A DNA stretch of 35,362 bases from Vibrio sp. Isolate32 (lineage in GTDB: Bacteria > Pseudomonadota > Gammaproteobacteria > Enterobacterales > Vibrionaceae), in NCBI RefSeq assembly GCF_022397955.1, contig NZ_JAKEUQ010000020.1, positions 1 through 35,362 of the forward strand, written 5' to 3'. The notes under the pieces were generated by a model that had not been told where the DNA came from, ran no database searches, and saw nothing but the letters and a program-made list of their open reading frames with translations. This document shows positions 16,226-24,501 of the stretch, one piece after another. Numbering within the stretch: position 1 is the stretch's first letter; each line of letters opens with the position of its first letter. The position numbers were made by a program, and so were the translations under genes.

Positions 16226-16912
16226 CTAGACGCGATTATCGCCACAGCTGTATGCCACGATCTGGCTGATTTCGCTCAGGCTACGACCTGATTGCTGCTG
16301 CCATTCGTTGAAAGCCTTACTTGCCGCGACTTGTGCTCGCTTGGTGTTACGGCCGCTATCGACCACATCGGTGCTGCGCAGGTGCGCTTCAACGTCAGAA
16401 GAAAGGATAAAGGTGTCTTTGCCCATTTGACGCAGGGTGTAGGCGCCTGTATTTCCGCCCAATCGCTTGCCGTGTTTCTTCAGGTAATCCCACAGCTCTG
16501 TTATCCGTTCTGCAGGCCAGTCGGCTACCATTTGAGAGAATGAATCCGCTTCACGCTTGGCATTGTGAATCATGGTGGCGTTGGCAGGGATGGTCATCAC
16601 CTTGGTGAGGTGGCGAATAATGCGTGGATCTTGTGCTTTCTGTTCCCACATCTCATTTGGCAGCATTAACATTTTCTCGATGTCGAACTCAAAGAACACT
16701 TCTTCAAATTGCGGCCATTTCTTTCTCACTACATTCCATGAAATACCGCACTGGAATACCTTTTCGGTAAAGGCTGCCAGCCAGCGGTCGTCGGTGATTT
16801 GCGATAGCTTGGCTTGTGAAAGAGGCGCACGAACAATCTTTTCTAACTCGGCTGCGCCACCTTTACGGTGAGCGGCACGTTGGTAAATGGTGTCGAATTT
16901 TTCTTGGGTCAT
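16226..16912 (-). CDS. DNA-3-methyladenine glycosylase I (Tag)-family protein
   Basis: The 228-residue protein shows the Tag core: FTEKVFQCGISWNVVRKKWP followed by FEEVFFEFDIEKM (about residues 45-80), the segment that in E. coli Tag forms the base pocket, then ADWPAERITELWDYLKKHGKRLGG. Tag enzymes remove 3-methyladenine from alkylated DNA. The Cys/His zinc ligands of the classical enzyme are not obvious (only a single CGDN near the C-terminus), and the protein is longer at the N-terminus, so it may be a divergent subgroup. ATG at 16912 is preferred; TTG at 16924 is the alternative. It stands alone, with a GNAT gene behind it on the same strand. Confidence 0.8.
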   Translation of the reverse strand: MTQEKFDTIYQRAAHRKGGAAELEKIVRAPLSQAKLSQITDDRWLAAFTEKVFQCGISWNVVRKKWPQFEEVFFEFDIEKMLMLPNEMWEQKAQDPRIIRHLTKVMTIPANATMIHNAKREADSFSQMVADWPAERITELWDYLKKHGKRLGGNTGAYTLRQMGKDTFILSSDVEAHLRSTDVVDSGRNTKRAQVAASKAFNEWQQQSGRSLSEISQIVAYSCGDNRV

Positions 16913-17009
16913 TGGAGGTTCCAAACTAAAGCGATTCTTTATGATATGGGGACTAATTTCTATATGAAAAGGAGCTTAAGCCATTGTCTTCAAATCAAAT
17001 GAAAGCCAA

Positions 17010-17507
17010 TTAAGAGAGCTTTAATTCCATCTGATACAAGGGCCATGTTTTACCATTGAATTCTTTGACGCTCGGCTCTTCGTCGACCACCTGAAAACCC
17101 ACTTTGTCGTAGCAACGTTTTGCTCCGATATTCTGCTGGAAGACCGCTAAGCTGATGATGGTGACATCAGGGATTTGTTTCGCAGCTTCTAATGCACTTT
17201 CTATCATAGATTGCCCTAGTCCTTTGCCTCGTTGGTCTGGGTGAATCGCAACTCGGCAAAAGCGAAGCTCATTGTCTGACATGCGCTGAAACTCCATAAA
17301 ACCGAGCAATTCATTGGTATTTGGATTAGTGCTAGGCGTGGAGAATGTGTAAAGCTCGACATGGGGCTCTTGAGACCGTTCGATGATTGAAGCCGCTTCT
17401 AACGGCCAACCAAAGGTTCGTCCGCCCCATAGTACGTAGTCTTCGAGTGATGTGAACCAAGTGACGATTTCGTCGGCATTGGAGGCTTTAAAGCGGTTTA
17501 TTTCCAT
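17010..17507 (-). CDS. GNAT-family N-acetyltransferase
   Basis: The 165-residue protein is a complete GNAT domain. The acetyl-CoA pyrophosphate loop is RVAIHPDQRGKGLGQSMI (about residues 86-103), preceded by a beta strand LGFMEFQRM and followed by ISLAVFQQNIGAKRCYDKVGF, the conserved C-terminal part in which the Tyr may act as general acid. The acceptor substrate cannot be predicted. It lies 42 bases after the HD-domain gene on the same strand and may be transcribed with it. Confidence 0.9.
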   Translation of the reverse strand: MEINRFKASNADEIVTWFTSLEDYVLWGGRTFGWPLEAASIIERSQEPHVELYTFSTPSTNPNTNELLGFMEFQRMSDNELRFCRVAIHPDQRGKGLGQSMIESALEAAKQIPDVTIISLAVFQQNIGAKRCYDKVGFQVVDEEPSVKEFNGKTWPLYQMELKLS

Positions 17508-17549
17508 ATCTTTGTCTCTTCCTTATCGCGTGTCTCTTTTTCTAAGCCG

Positions 17550-18176
17550 CTAAACTTCCGCACCCAACTGTTCAATAAAGCCACGCATGTAGTCAGTGCG
17601 TTTGTTGGCTTCTAATTTGGCGGATTCTGTATTCATGGTTTCAGAGAGCTTAAACAGCTTCACGTAGAAATGGTCGACGCTGTAATTCTTGTCATCCAAG
17701 TCGCGCTGCTTCGCGAACGGGTCTTCATGATTATAGAGTTCGGCATTGAAGCTTTGACCAACGTAGAGACAGCGTGCAATGCCAATTGCACCGAGAGAGT
17801 CAAGGCGATCGGCATCTTGGACGATTTGAGCTTCCAAGGTCTCTGGCGTGATGTTAGCGCTGTAGCTGTGCGTGACAATCGCATGGTGGATCTCATCCAG
17901 ATAGGACGCGGGATAGTCGATAGATTTAAGGAAAGATATCGCCTTGTCTGCTGCCATTATTGAGCTTTGGGCTCTGTCTGAATGATTCTTAGGAAAGGTG
18001 AAACAATCATGAAGATAAGCAGCAGGCAGTACGACCTCAAGCTTCGCTTGTTCTTTGATACATAAAGCCTTTGCAGCTTTGACTACGCGCTTGATGTGGC
18101 TGATGTCGTGCGCGGCATCTTGTGTCATCTCTCGCTGTGCAAAATCAAGCAGTTGGTCTTCAAACTTTTCCTTCAC
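17550..18176 (-). CDS. HD-domain phosphohydrolase (YedJ-like)
   Basis: The 208-residue protein contains the metal ligands of the HD superfamily: DAAHDISHIKRV (residues about 20-31), AAYLHDCF (HD at about 52-53), and VQDADRLDSLGAIGIARCL (about 118-136). The set matches YedJ-type predicted metal-dependent phosphohydrolases, whose natural substrate is uncertain but may be nucleotides. The start is GTG at 18176 with GGAG upstream. The GNAT gene follows with a 42-base gap. Confidence 0.88.
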   Translation of the reverse strand: MKEKFEDQLLDFAQREMTQDAAHDISHIKRVVKAAKALCIKEQAKLEVVLPAAYLHDCFTFPKNHSDRAQSSIMAADKAISFLKSIDYPASYLDEIHHAIVTHSYSANITPETLEAQIVQDADRLDSLGAIGIARCLYVGQSFNAELYNHEDPFAKQRDLDDKNYSVDHFYVKLFKLSETMNTESAKLEANKRTDYMRGFIEQLGAEV

Positions 18177-18292
18177 GCGTCTCTTTCTCCATATTTAGAC
18201 GTTAGCAATGTTGCTTATTACTTAGCATATATTTCACATCGACCTTAACAGTTTCAAGGGCGAGTTTTTATCTTTTATTAAAGGAATATCAA

Positions 18293-18320
18293 CAAAAAAA
18301 CCGACTCTGTGAGTCGGCTT
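18293..18320 (-). terminator. Terminator of the HAD phosphatase gene
   Basis: CCGACTC-TGT-GAGTCGG hairpin (18301-18317) preceded on the plus strand by a run of A, i.e. followed by T on the minus strand. Confidence 0.9.
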
Positions 18321-18387
18321 GATAGAGAGGCTTGTCTACGTATTTTAGGACGAGACAGATAAAAACATTATCAACAGTAGTGAGAGT

Positions 18388-19047
18388 TTAAGCTGCAGCT
18401 TGTTGAAGCTGTGCTAGCACATCACGCAGAGAAGGGCTGATGGTGTGTCCAAGCGCTTTTACTTCTTCGCAAGGCTCAACCAAGTCTGGAATTTGGAAGC
18501 TAATCATATTCGCCGCCATTGATGCACGAATGCCGTTGTTTGAATCTTCAAACGCTAGGCAGGTTTCAGGCGCAACACCTAGGCGTTCTGCCGCCAGCAA
18601 GTAAATCTCAGGGTGAGGCTTACCGTGACTCACTTCGCAGCCTGTGCTTAGTGAAGTGAAGTAAGAATCTAGGCCTGCTAACTCAAGCTTCTTCTTTGCG
18701 ATATCTAGCTGAGTGGAGGTTGCCACCGCAATTGGAATGTCGTTTGATTTTAGCCATTCAAGCAACTCAATCACGCCATCTTTGACTGGAATCGCTTGGT
18801 TCTTAACAATCGCGCTGTAGCGAGTACGCCATTCATTATTTAGAGCCGGATAATCAAGATCTTCGCCATAACCATTTCTAAAAATCTGTTCGATAGTTTT
18901 TGCGTTACAGCCGATGATGCCTAAGTAAACGTCCTTTAAAAATGGGACACCCTGCGCGTGACATGCTTCTTCAAAAATCTGCATACACAGGCGCTCAGTA
19001 TCAAGGAGTAGGCCATCCATATCAAAAATAGCTGCTTGGAATTTCAT
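18388..19047 (-). CDS. HAD-superfamily (IA) hydrolase, beta-phosphoglucomutase-like
   Basis: The 219-residue protein has all four HAD motifs: FDMDGLLLDTE (nucleophile Asp9, acid Asp11), AVATSTQ (motif II), GKPHPEIYLLAAERLG (motif III Lys) and CLAFEDSNNGIRAS (motif IV acids). The helical cap after motif I places it in subclass IA, with sugar-phosphate phosphatases such as YniC/YqaB and beta-phosphoglucomutases as relatives. A phosphatase role on hexose phosphates is the best guess. It is monocistronic with its own terminator and is divergent from the dcuB-type gene. Confidence 0.9.
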   Translation of the reverse strand: MKFQAAIFDMDGLLLDTERLCMQIFEEACHAQGVPFLKDVYLGIIGCNAKTIEQIFRNGYGEDLDYPALNNEWRTRYSAIVKNQAIPVKDGVIELLEWLKSNDIPIAVATSTQLDIAKKKLELAGLDSYFTSLSTGCEVSHGKPHPEIYLLAAERLGVAPETCLAFEDSNNGIRASMAANMISFQIPDLVEPCEEVKALGHTISPSLRDVLAQLQQAAA

Positions 19048-19458
19048 ATCCGTGGTTCTTTATGTGTTGTGGTCGTGAGGGCGAGTATTTTGACATAGCC
19101 ACTAGGTATAGGCGAGTCAGCGTTCAGTAAGAATGTATCCGATCGGCTTGATAATATGTTTCTGAGTGACTTAAAGTGTGATTGATTGTGGTTGGGATAA
19201 TATCGTTCAGTTATGAGCTTGATATTTTATAGGCTATCCAGTTCTAATAGAAACAATTATGATTATTCCACATAACAAATTTAGCTCGTTTGTCTGGTTT
19301 CTTATTACATTTCATAAACTTACAGGTAGGTTAGCGTGACCATAATCTTAGAAAAAACAATTTGTGGGAGCCTGCAATCATAGTGTGACCAAGCAATAAG
19401 TAAATGGCTGAGCTTAGGAAGAAAATATCATTAGTCCAGATTTTTAGTAGGGTTGCTT
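19048..19458. other. Intergenic region between divergent HAD and Dcu genes
   Basis: About 410 bases with no convincing gene. It must hold the promoters of both divergent genes. I looked for FNR (TTGAT-N4-ATCAA) and CRP (TGTGA-N6-TCACA) sites, expected for a C4-dicarboxylate carrier, and found only half-sites (for example GTGTGATT near 19174 and AGTGTGACC near 19382). Confidence 0.6.
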
Positions 19459-20787
19459 ATGTTGTATTTTGAGTTTCTATTTTTACTTGTCGTTCTCTAT
19501 ATCGGTTCTCGGTATGGTGGTATTGGCTTAGGTGTTGTTTCTGGTATTGGTTTGGTTATTGAGGTGTTTGTCTTCAAGATGCCACCAACATCTCCACCTG
19601 TCACAGTAATGTTGATCATCCTTGCTGTTGTTACTTGTGCCTCGATCCTCGAAGCGGCTGGTGGCTTGAAATACATGCTACAAGTGGCGGAAAGGGTGCT
19701 AAGAAAGAACCCGAAACGCGTTACCATGATAGCCCCTTTCGTAACCTACTCGATGACTTTCTTATTGGGTACTGGCCACGCGGTGTATTCCATCATGCCT
19801 ATTATCGGTGATGTGGCATTGAAGAATGGGATTCGTCCTGAGCGCCCGATGGCAGCAGCTTCTGTTGCATCTCAACTAGCGATTACAGCATCACCAATCT
19901 CGGCGGCCGTGGTTTATTACTTAGCGCAGTTGTCGGATATTCAACACTCTATCACTTTGCTTTCAATTCTATTGGTGACGGTGCCTGCAACGCTATTCGG
20001 TACCTTTCTACTTTCTTTGTACAGCCTAAAACGCGGTAAAGAACTGAATGACGATCCTGAGTACCAAGAGCGTTTGAAAGATCCTGAGTGGAAAAAGCGT
20101 ATTGAGAGCACCACAGCAACATCATTAGATGAAGTGCTACCTAGTTCGGCTCGTAATGCGGTTTTGATTTTCCTATTGTCGATTGTCGTGATTGTTATCG
20201 TGGCTATGGTGCCTGAGATCAGAACTATCGTAGACGGCGATAAGCCAATTAAGATGTCGGTGATCATCCAAATGATGATGCTCTGTTTCGGCGGTATCAT
20301 CTTGTTGGCGACCAAAACTGACCCGCGTGACGTGCCAAATGGCGTGGTATTTAAATCGGGTATGGTGGCGGCGATTGCTATCTTCGGTATCGCTTGGATG
20401 TCGGATACTTACTTCCAATACGCAATGCCTCAGTTCAAATCTGGCATCGTGGAAATGGTAACGAATTACCCTTGGACGTTCGCGCTAGCGCTATTCATCG
20501 TATCGGTTGTGGTGAACTCACAAGCGGCTACTGCACGTATGATGCTACCCGTTGGCCTTGGTTTAGGGTTAGACCCAGCGCTGCTTATCGGCTTGATGCC
20601 AGCGGTTTACGGCTACTTCTTCATTCCGAACTACCCATCAGATATCGCAACAGTGAACTTCGATGTCTCTGGCACTACCAAGATTGGTAAGTGGTACTTT
20701 AACCACTCATTCATGTCGGTGGGTTTAATCGGTGTAGTAGGCGCATGTTGCTTGGGCTACGCACTGGCACAGATTTTTATCGCTTAA
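19459..20787 (+). CDS. dcuB: Anaerobic C4-dicarboxylate transporter, DcuA/DcuB family
   Basis: The 442-residue membrane protein follows E. coli DcuB closely in the N-terminal half: GGIGLGVVSGIGLVIEVFVF, PPVTVMLIILAVV, EAAGGLKYMLQVAERVLRKNP and LGTGHAVYSIMPIIGDVALK then RPERPMAAASVASQLAI. About ten to twelve transmembrane helices flank a central charged loop (around residues 200-225). Dcu carriers exchange fumarate, malate or aspartate for succinate across the inner membrane, mainly in anaerobic growth. The ATG at 19459, 7 bases after AGTAGGG, is preferred over TTG at 19453. Assignment to DcuB rather than DcuA is by similarity of the N-terminus only. A strong hairpin terminator follows. Confidence 0.9.
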   Translation: MLYFEFLFLLVVLYIGSRYGGIGLGVVSGIGLVIEVFVFKMPPTSPPVTVMLIILAVVTCASILEAAGGLKYMLQVAERVLRKNPKRVTMIAPFVTYSMTFLLGTGHAVYSIMPIIGDVALKNGIRPERPMAAASVASQLAITASPISAAVVYYLAQLSDIQHSITLLSILLVTVPATLFGTFLLSLYSLKRGKELNDDPEYQERLKDPEWKKRIESTTATSLDEVLPSSARNAVLIFLLSIVVIVIVAMVPEIRTIVDGDKPIKMSVIIQMMMLCFGGIILLATKTDPRDVPNGVVFKSGMVAAIAIFGIAWMSDTYFQYAMPQFKSGIVEMVTNYPWTFALALFIVSVVVNSQAATARMMLPVGLGLGLDPALLIGLMPAVYGYFFIPNYPSDIATVNFDVSGTTKIGKWYFNHSFMSVGLIGVVGACCLGYALAQIFIA

Positions 20788-20807
20788 TGTATTATCAAGC
20801 TCATAAA

Positions 20808-20842
20808 CAAAAAAACAGCGCCTGTATTGGCGCTGTTTTTGT
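20808..20842. terminator. Bidirectional hairpin terminator after dcuB
   Basis: AAAAACAGCGCC pairs perfectly with GGCGCTGTTTTT around TGTATT. It ends dcuB and the convergent DUF4144 gene. Confidence 0.93.
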
Positions 20843-20878
20843 TTGGGAGATTTGAAGCACTGGCTTTCTGAGTCGATA

Positions 20879-21202
20879 TTAACGAGCTTCAAAAGCCAAA
20901 GACTGAATCGCTTCTTCAATAGTTGGGAAGTGAATTTTCATTAGGCACACTTCGGCTTTCTGGAACTCATGGTTGCGAATCAGTTTGGTCACGTTTTCAA
21001 CCGAATATTGCTCAGGTCGTTTGGTGAGAGATAGTTGGTGTGAGCTGGATCTAAGCGAATAGTTTTTACCTTCAGAATCGATGAGGTAATCATCTTCGCC
21101 CAAGATCATGTCTGAGCATTCTGCCTGAAAGTCACTCTCGGATGCGACGTAAATCAGTTCATCATCGCCGTCGAGTTTTACTAAAGATGGCCAACGGATC
21201 AT
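20879..21202 (-). CDS. DUF4144-type small protein
   Basis: The 107-residue protein opens with MIRWPSLVKLDGDDELIYVASES, matching the small DUF4144 family common in Vibrio. It has no signal peptide or membrane helix. The function is unknown. It is read alone, convergent to dcuB across a shared terminator, with AGAGG upstream of its ATG. Confidence 0.75.
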   Translation of the reverse strand: MIRWPSLVKLDGDDELIYVASESDFQAECSDMILGEDDYLIDSEGKNYSLRSSSHQLSLTKRPEQYSVENVTKLIRNHEFQKAEVCLMKIHFPTIEEAIQSLAFEAR

Positions 21203-21290
21203 TACAGCCTCTGAATCATATATGTTGAAGTGTATCGACTATAAACAGTTTTGAACTTTGGATCATCTATTGTTCTAGCTGTTCAAAACG

Positions 21291-22082
21291 CTACTTACTT
21301 AAAGAGCGGCCTAGCGGTGCAAAATAGCCTTGTATCGCATTGTAGATTTCTTCTCTATGCGTGAGGTCTGGATAGAGGGGGAACATATCCGGCTTTGTTG
21401 TACCATCGACTAGATATGAGTTTTCGATATCTGAGCAGGATTCAATGGCAGATTCAAAAGCGCGTGCCATCATCTCTGTTGGTAACGAGAAATAACGGGC
21501 AGATGTCGCTTTGTCGGCTATGACACTTCGGGTAACGTAATCGTGTTTATCCAAGTTATTCTCACTGAGTAGTGTAGTGTCGAACAGCGACATCAGACTC
21601 TCGTTTAATGGATGAGGTCTTACTTTTCGATCGTGTAACCAACAATCGCTGGCAAACAAGATGTGTTTTCTCGGGCCTGAGGTGTCACCAATCTCAAACG
21701 CTTTTTCAGCAATGTAGTGGTCAAATGCATGCCAAAACTCGTGAGCGAGCGCGCCAGCTCCGGCATTCTTAGCGAGGGCTAGTTCTCGTTGGTTAGGCGC
21801 GTAGTGTGCTTGCACGCCTTTTCTGCCGCCACTGCCGAACGCTAAACCTAAGGTTCCGCGCAGGCCAATTGCTTCTGGTGGCAAAGCCAAGATGTAAGCT
21901 AAGTCTGCTAGCGAATCGAATATCAAGTTCGCAGCCAAGTCCTTCTCTTCTTTGGTTACCCAAGCGCCCACACGAATGCTGCCCATACCGAAGGTCTGTT
22001 TAATGTCCATGAAAGACAATTGGTCGCCATGTCGGTAGTCTGGGCCTTCGCGCGTTTTGTATTTAAAGCGAGTTAACTTCAA
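21291..22082 (-). CDS. Zincin-like protein with an LPD1-type domain (CLCA_X family)
   Basis: The 263-residue protein contains RGTLGLAFGSGGRKGVQAHY followed by GAGALAHEFWHAFDHY, the arrangement seen in the LPD1 domain first described as part of large phage polyvalent proteins. HEFWH is an HExxH zinc site, so the protein may be a metallopeptidase. Further acidic and His residues after it could supply the third ligand. Start is TTG at 22082, with AAGGA just upstream. It is not next to phage genes, so it appears to be a stand-alone chromosomal version. The function and substrate are unknown. Confidence 0.7.
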   Translation of the reverse strand: MKLTRFKYKTREGPDYRHGDQLSFMDIKQTFGMGSIRVGAWVTKEEKDLAANLIFDSLADLAYILALPPEAIGLRGTLGLAFGSGGRKGVQAHYAPNQRELALAKNAGAGALAHEFWHAFDHYIAEKAFEIGDTSGPRKHILFASDCWLHDRKVRPHPLNESLMSLFDTTLLSENNLDKHDYVTRSVIADKATSARYFSLPTEMMARAFESAIESCSDIENSYLVDGTTKPDMFPLYPDLTHREEIYNAIQGYFAPLGRSLSK

Positions 22083-22226
22083 AAGAGTCCTTGGAAACAG
22101 ACAGAAGAATGAATGGGATGCTCAGCGAGACGCACTTGTCGGAGATGCATCTCTTAGAATTAAAGGAAGTTAGCACTTTTGATGGCAAATTGCTGAACAA
22201 AATGACTTTGAGTTAGGTTGAAGGAC

Positions 22227-22892
22227 TTACCATGAGGTGGGATCGCCTTCTCGGGTGAGCGGAAACAATGGCTCACCGGGTTTGGCGTAGCTTAATCGGT
22301 GCAGCCTTTGAGTTACGTGGTAGCTATCAAGTCCTGATACCGTGACTATATCCAACGCTTCTAAATCAAGGTAGCCATCCGGCATTAGAGCGTGCTTGGG
22401 TGCGTGAATCGTTACAACCTCACCGATCAGCATTTGAGTTTGATTGCTTTCGATTGTGATCTTTTCTTTGAACGCTAACCCTATTTTTAAATTGCTTTCC
22501 AAGACGAAGGGAGCGGGAAAAAAGTCGTCATAATAGGGTGTGAGACCGACCGCGTTAAATTCAGAGACTGGCTTGGGGTAGCGAGCCGAGGTTTGATGGG
22601 CCTTTTTCACAAAATCGGCTCCAATGCTGTTAACGGTGAAATGCTGAGTTTCTACAATGTTTTCTAGCGTATGACGACGACTTTTGTCAGGACGAACAAT
22701 AAAGCCAAGCAGAGCAGGATCAGACCCAAGATGGATAACCGAGCTCACTGTCGCAAGGTTCTCGACACCCTGTTTATCACAAGTACCAATGAGGTTGGCG
22801 CTTTTGAACCCAGACAGGGAATTAACTAAACGAATGCGCTGGCGTTGATCCATTGTTTGAAGATCGTTCTTTGACAGGGTGATGTCTTTCAT
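22227..22892 (-). CDS. Flavin reductase-like / FMN-binding split-barrel protein
   Basis: The 221-residue protein has the flavin reductase-like fold: SGFKSANLIGTCDKQGVENLATVSS (strands around the FMN site), PALLGFIVRPDKSRRHTLENI (phosphate-binding region) and THFTVNSI-like HFTVNSIGADFVKKAHQTS. Such proteins bind FMN and either reduce flavins with NAD(P)H or use bound flavin in other redox steps. The partner oxidase is not in the window. The start ATG has AGGAAGAG upstream. It is monocistronic. Confidence 0.85.
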   Translation of the reverse strand: MKDITLSKNDLQTMDQRQRIRLVNSLSGFKSANLIGTCDKQGVENLATVSSVIHLGSDPALLGFIVRPDKSRRHTLENIVETQHFTVNSIGADFVKKAHQTSARYPKPVSEFNAVGLTPYYDDFFPAPFVLESNLKIGLAFKEKITIESNQTQMLIGEVVTIHAPKHALMPDGYLDLEALDIVTVSGLDSYHVTQRLHRLSYAKPGEPLFPLTREGDPTSW

Positions 22893-23150
22893 ATTCTCTT
22901 CCTATTTGATTCAACGAACTTTTTTTGAACCCATATGTACGAACATGGGCTTTTTACCGATCAAAGAAATCATTCGCTCAGTAATCTGTGTTGTGCGAGT
23001 TGTTAACTGGGTATATTGGTTCGCCTTTGTCACATTTAGGTGCTTTTTCGTTCTAAGCCCATTAAAAGGCGTGCTGATTAAATTTGTTATTGCAGCGGTT
23101 TGCTATTGAGCGATACCATATAGGGCTATTTCTTTGGTAAAGATTTAATT

Positions 23151-23558
23151 ATGTCAGATGAAAAACTCGCTCTAGAGTGGATGCGCCAACAAGCTCATAA
23201 AGTTGATCCATACGTTATCAACCCATCGTTTGATGAATGCGTTGAGTTGCTTGATCCTGCCTTCAAGAAAGGTAAAAGTGTTGCTCAATTAAAGTATCTG
23301 TTATCAGAAGCAGATCGCCGAGCGGGTGCTGCCGAGCGTAAACATGCGGCTTTAAAATATGCCAAAGAGAAAAGCCCAAATGCTGGCCAAATCTTGCGTT
23401 TACAAAGCAAGCTTCAACAAGTTCAGTTGGCTCTTAAACTTGCTACTGGCGACAGCAACATGACCATCTCTCAGTTCTGTTCTGAATATGATGTGACCAA
23501 GCGTGACGGTAACACGGCGTGGAATGAAAAGCTGGTTGAGCAGGGTAAAAGAAAGTAG
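23151..23558 (+). CDS. Unknown 135-residue soluble protein
   Basis: The product is polar and mostly helical in composition, with a Lys/Arg-rich, Ala-rich middle (YLLSEADRRAGAAERKHAALK) that may form a long helix, and no membrane or export signal. I do not recognise the family. The codon use and the clear terminator directly after the stop support a real gene. The ribosome site before ATG 23151 is weak (GGTAAAG, about 9 bases away). Confidence 0.7.
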   Translation: MSDEKLALEWMRQQAHKVDPYVINPSFDECVELLDPAFKKGKSVAQLKYLLSEADRRAGAAERKHAALKYAKEKSPNAGQILRLQSKLQQVQLALKLATGDSNMTISQFCSEYDVTKRDGNTAWNEKLVEQGKRK

Positions 23559-23562
23559 TCAT

Positions 23563-23594
23563 TAAAAAGCCTGAAAATTGTTTTTCAGGCTTTG
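23563..23594. terminator. Hairpin terminator after the 135-residue protein gene
   Basis: AAAGCCTGAAAA (23566-23577) pairs with TTTTCAGGCTTT (23582-23593) around TTGT; placed directly behind the stop at 23558 and convergent to the decayed gene on the other strand. Confidence 0.88.
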
Positions 23595-23627
23595 TCGTGA
23601 GTCTATTTATTCAGAGCTAACCCCACG

Positions 23628-24259
23628 CTAAGGTCGAATGTTATTAAAGCTGACCTTCTGTGTTCCATCTCTAAGATTCTCCAACTTAACTACATCCCCT
23701 TGGTAGTAATACGGTTCCATTGGCATTTCACTGTTCTAGCGTAGTAAAGGGTTTCTGGTTTAGCGGCAACTTGCTGAGCGTATAAATAACCAATCAAAGT
23801 ATGCTCAAATTGATGGTAGCCATTGCCCCAATAAAAAGCCTTGGTACGCTTAGGTTCAAGCCCTACACCATCATTTTGCTTATTTTCTAGTTGGTCAATG
23901 ATGTAGTAGGTACCTTGCTTGGTAAGCGCTAAAGCCTGCTTGTCTCCGGTAAGATGGTAGAGCACGCCATAGGCATAGGTTTGGCGTGACTTCATCCGAG
24001 TGAACTCTTTGCCAAAGTGCGGCATGATCCAGCCTTTGTTCAGTTCAGGTCACACATCGGAAACATCGAGCAAGGTACCGTCATCACAGCGGAAAGTAGG
24101 GATGTTGCCTATCAGTTCCCCTTGAGCGCTAGGCATCAATCAGTAAGGTGCTAACCCTTCAGTAGCATGATTGATCCGGTCTTCACCAGAAGGAAGAGGT
24201 GCGTTGGCAGATACGGCGAAGCTAGTAACACTTAGTCATGCGATCGTTGCTCGTAGCAT
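23628..24259 (-). pseudogene. Decayed gene for a secreted AGE-family (GlcNAc 2-epimerase-like) protein, three TGA stops
   Basis: Reading from ATG at 24259 gives a signal-peptide-like start (MLRATIA-stop-LSVTSFAVSANAP) and then a continuous frame interrupted only by three TGA codons at 24236-24238, 24140-24142 and 24050-24052. The open part from 24025 reads TRMKSRQTYAYGVLYHLTGD and YWGNGYHQFEHTLIGYLYAQ, which resembles the alpha/alpha-barrel of AGE-family sugar epimerases and isomerases. After about 23740 the frame changes, and the last piece (GDVVKLENLRDGTQKVSFNN, stop at 23628) appears in another frame. Compared with the usual 350-400 residues, some of the middle or end is missing. The gene cannot yield the whole protein. 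Confidence 0.65.
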
Positions 24260-24323
24260 GATGTTTATCTTAACTATTTGAATTTATTTGGATTTATTTG
24301 AATATAAACAATCACACCTGCAC

Positions 24324-24345
24324 ATTGTGATTCGGCGATCACAAT
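24324..24345. promoter_or_regulatory. Perfect 22-bp inverted repeat, operator candidate
   Basis: ATTGTGAT-TCGGCG-ATCACAAT is a perfect dyad between the decayed AGE-type gene and the DUF2975 gene. It resembles a CRP site, but the half-sites are 2 bases farther apart than the CRP consensus, so another regulator is more likely. Confidence 0.45.
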
Positions 24346-24418
24346 CGACCAAATTATTGTGGTGTAGATGAAGGACTATGTGGGTCTCACTCATTAAACG
24401 TTGTAAATAAGCAATAAA

Positions 24419-24435
24419 TTATCGTTTTTCGATAA
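24419..24435. promoter_or_regulatory. Inverted repeat TTATCG-N5-CGATAA upstream of the DUF2975 gene
   Basis: A 6-bp dyad about 70 bases before the DUF2975 start, in an AT-rich stretch likely to hold its promoter. It is a candidate site for the small Xre-like regulator encoded downstream. Confidence 0.35.
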
Positions 24436-24501
24436 ATTATTGTTGATCATCGTTTTTTTTGATCTTAGTATCCTCCTGTCAACTCCACAGGAACATTAAC
24501 T

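Noticed and set aside
22879..23109. Plus-strand 76-codon frame with a hydrophobic stretch
   Set aside because: It overlaps the start of the flavin reductase-like gene on the other strand and has no ribosome site; it is more likely intergenic promoter DNA.
24236..24259. Selenocysteine or recoded TGA in the AGE-type gene
   Set aside because: There are three TGA codons, no selenocysteine insertion hairpin was evident, and a later frame change shows the gene is decayed.
24324..24345. CRP binding site
   Set aside because: The arms match, but the spacing between TGTGA and TCACA is 8 rather than 6 bases.
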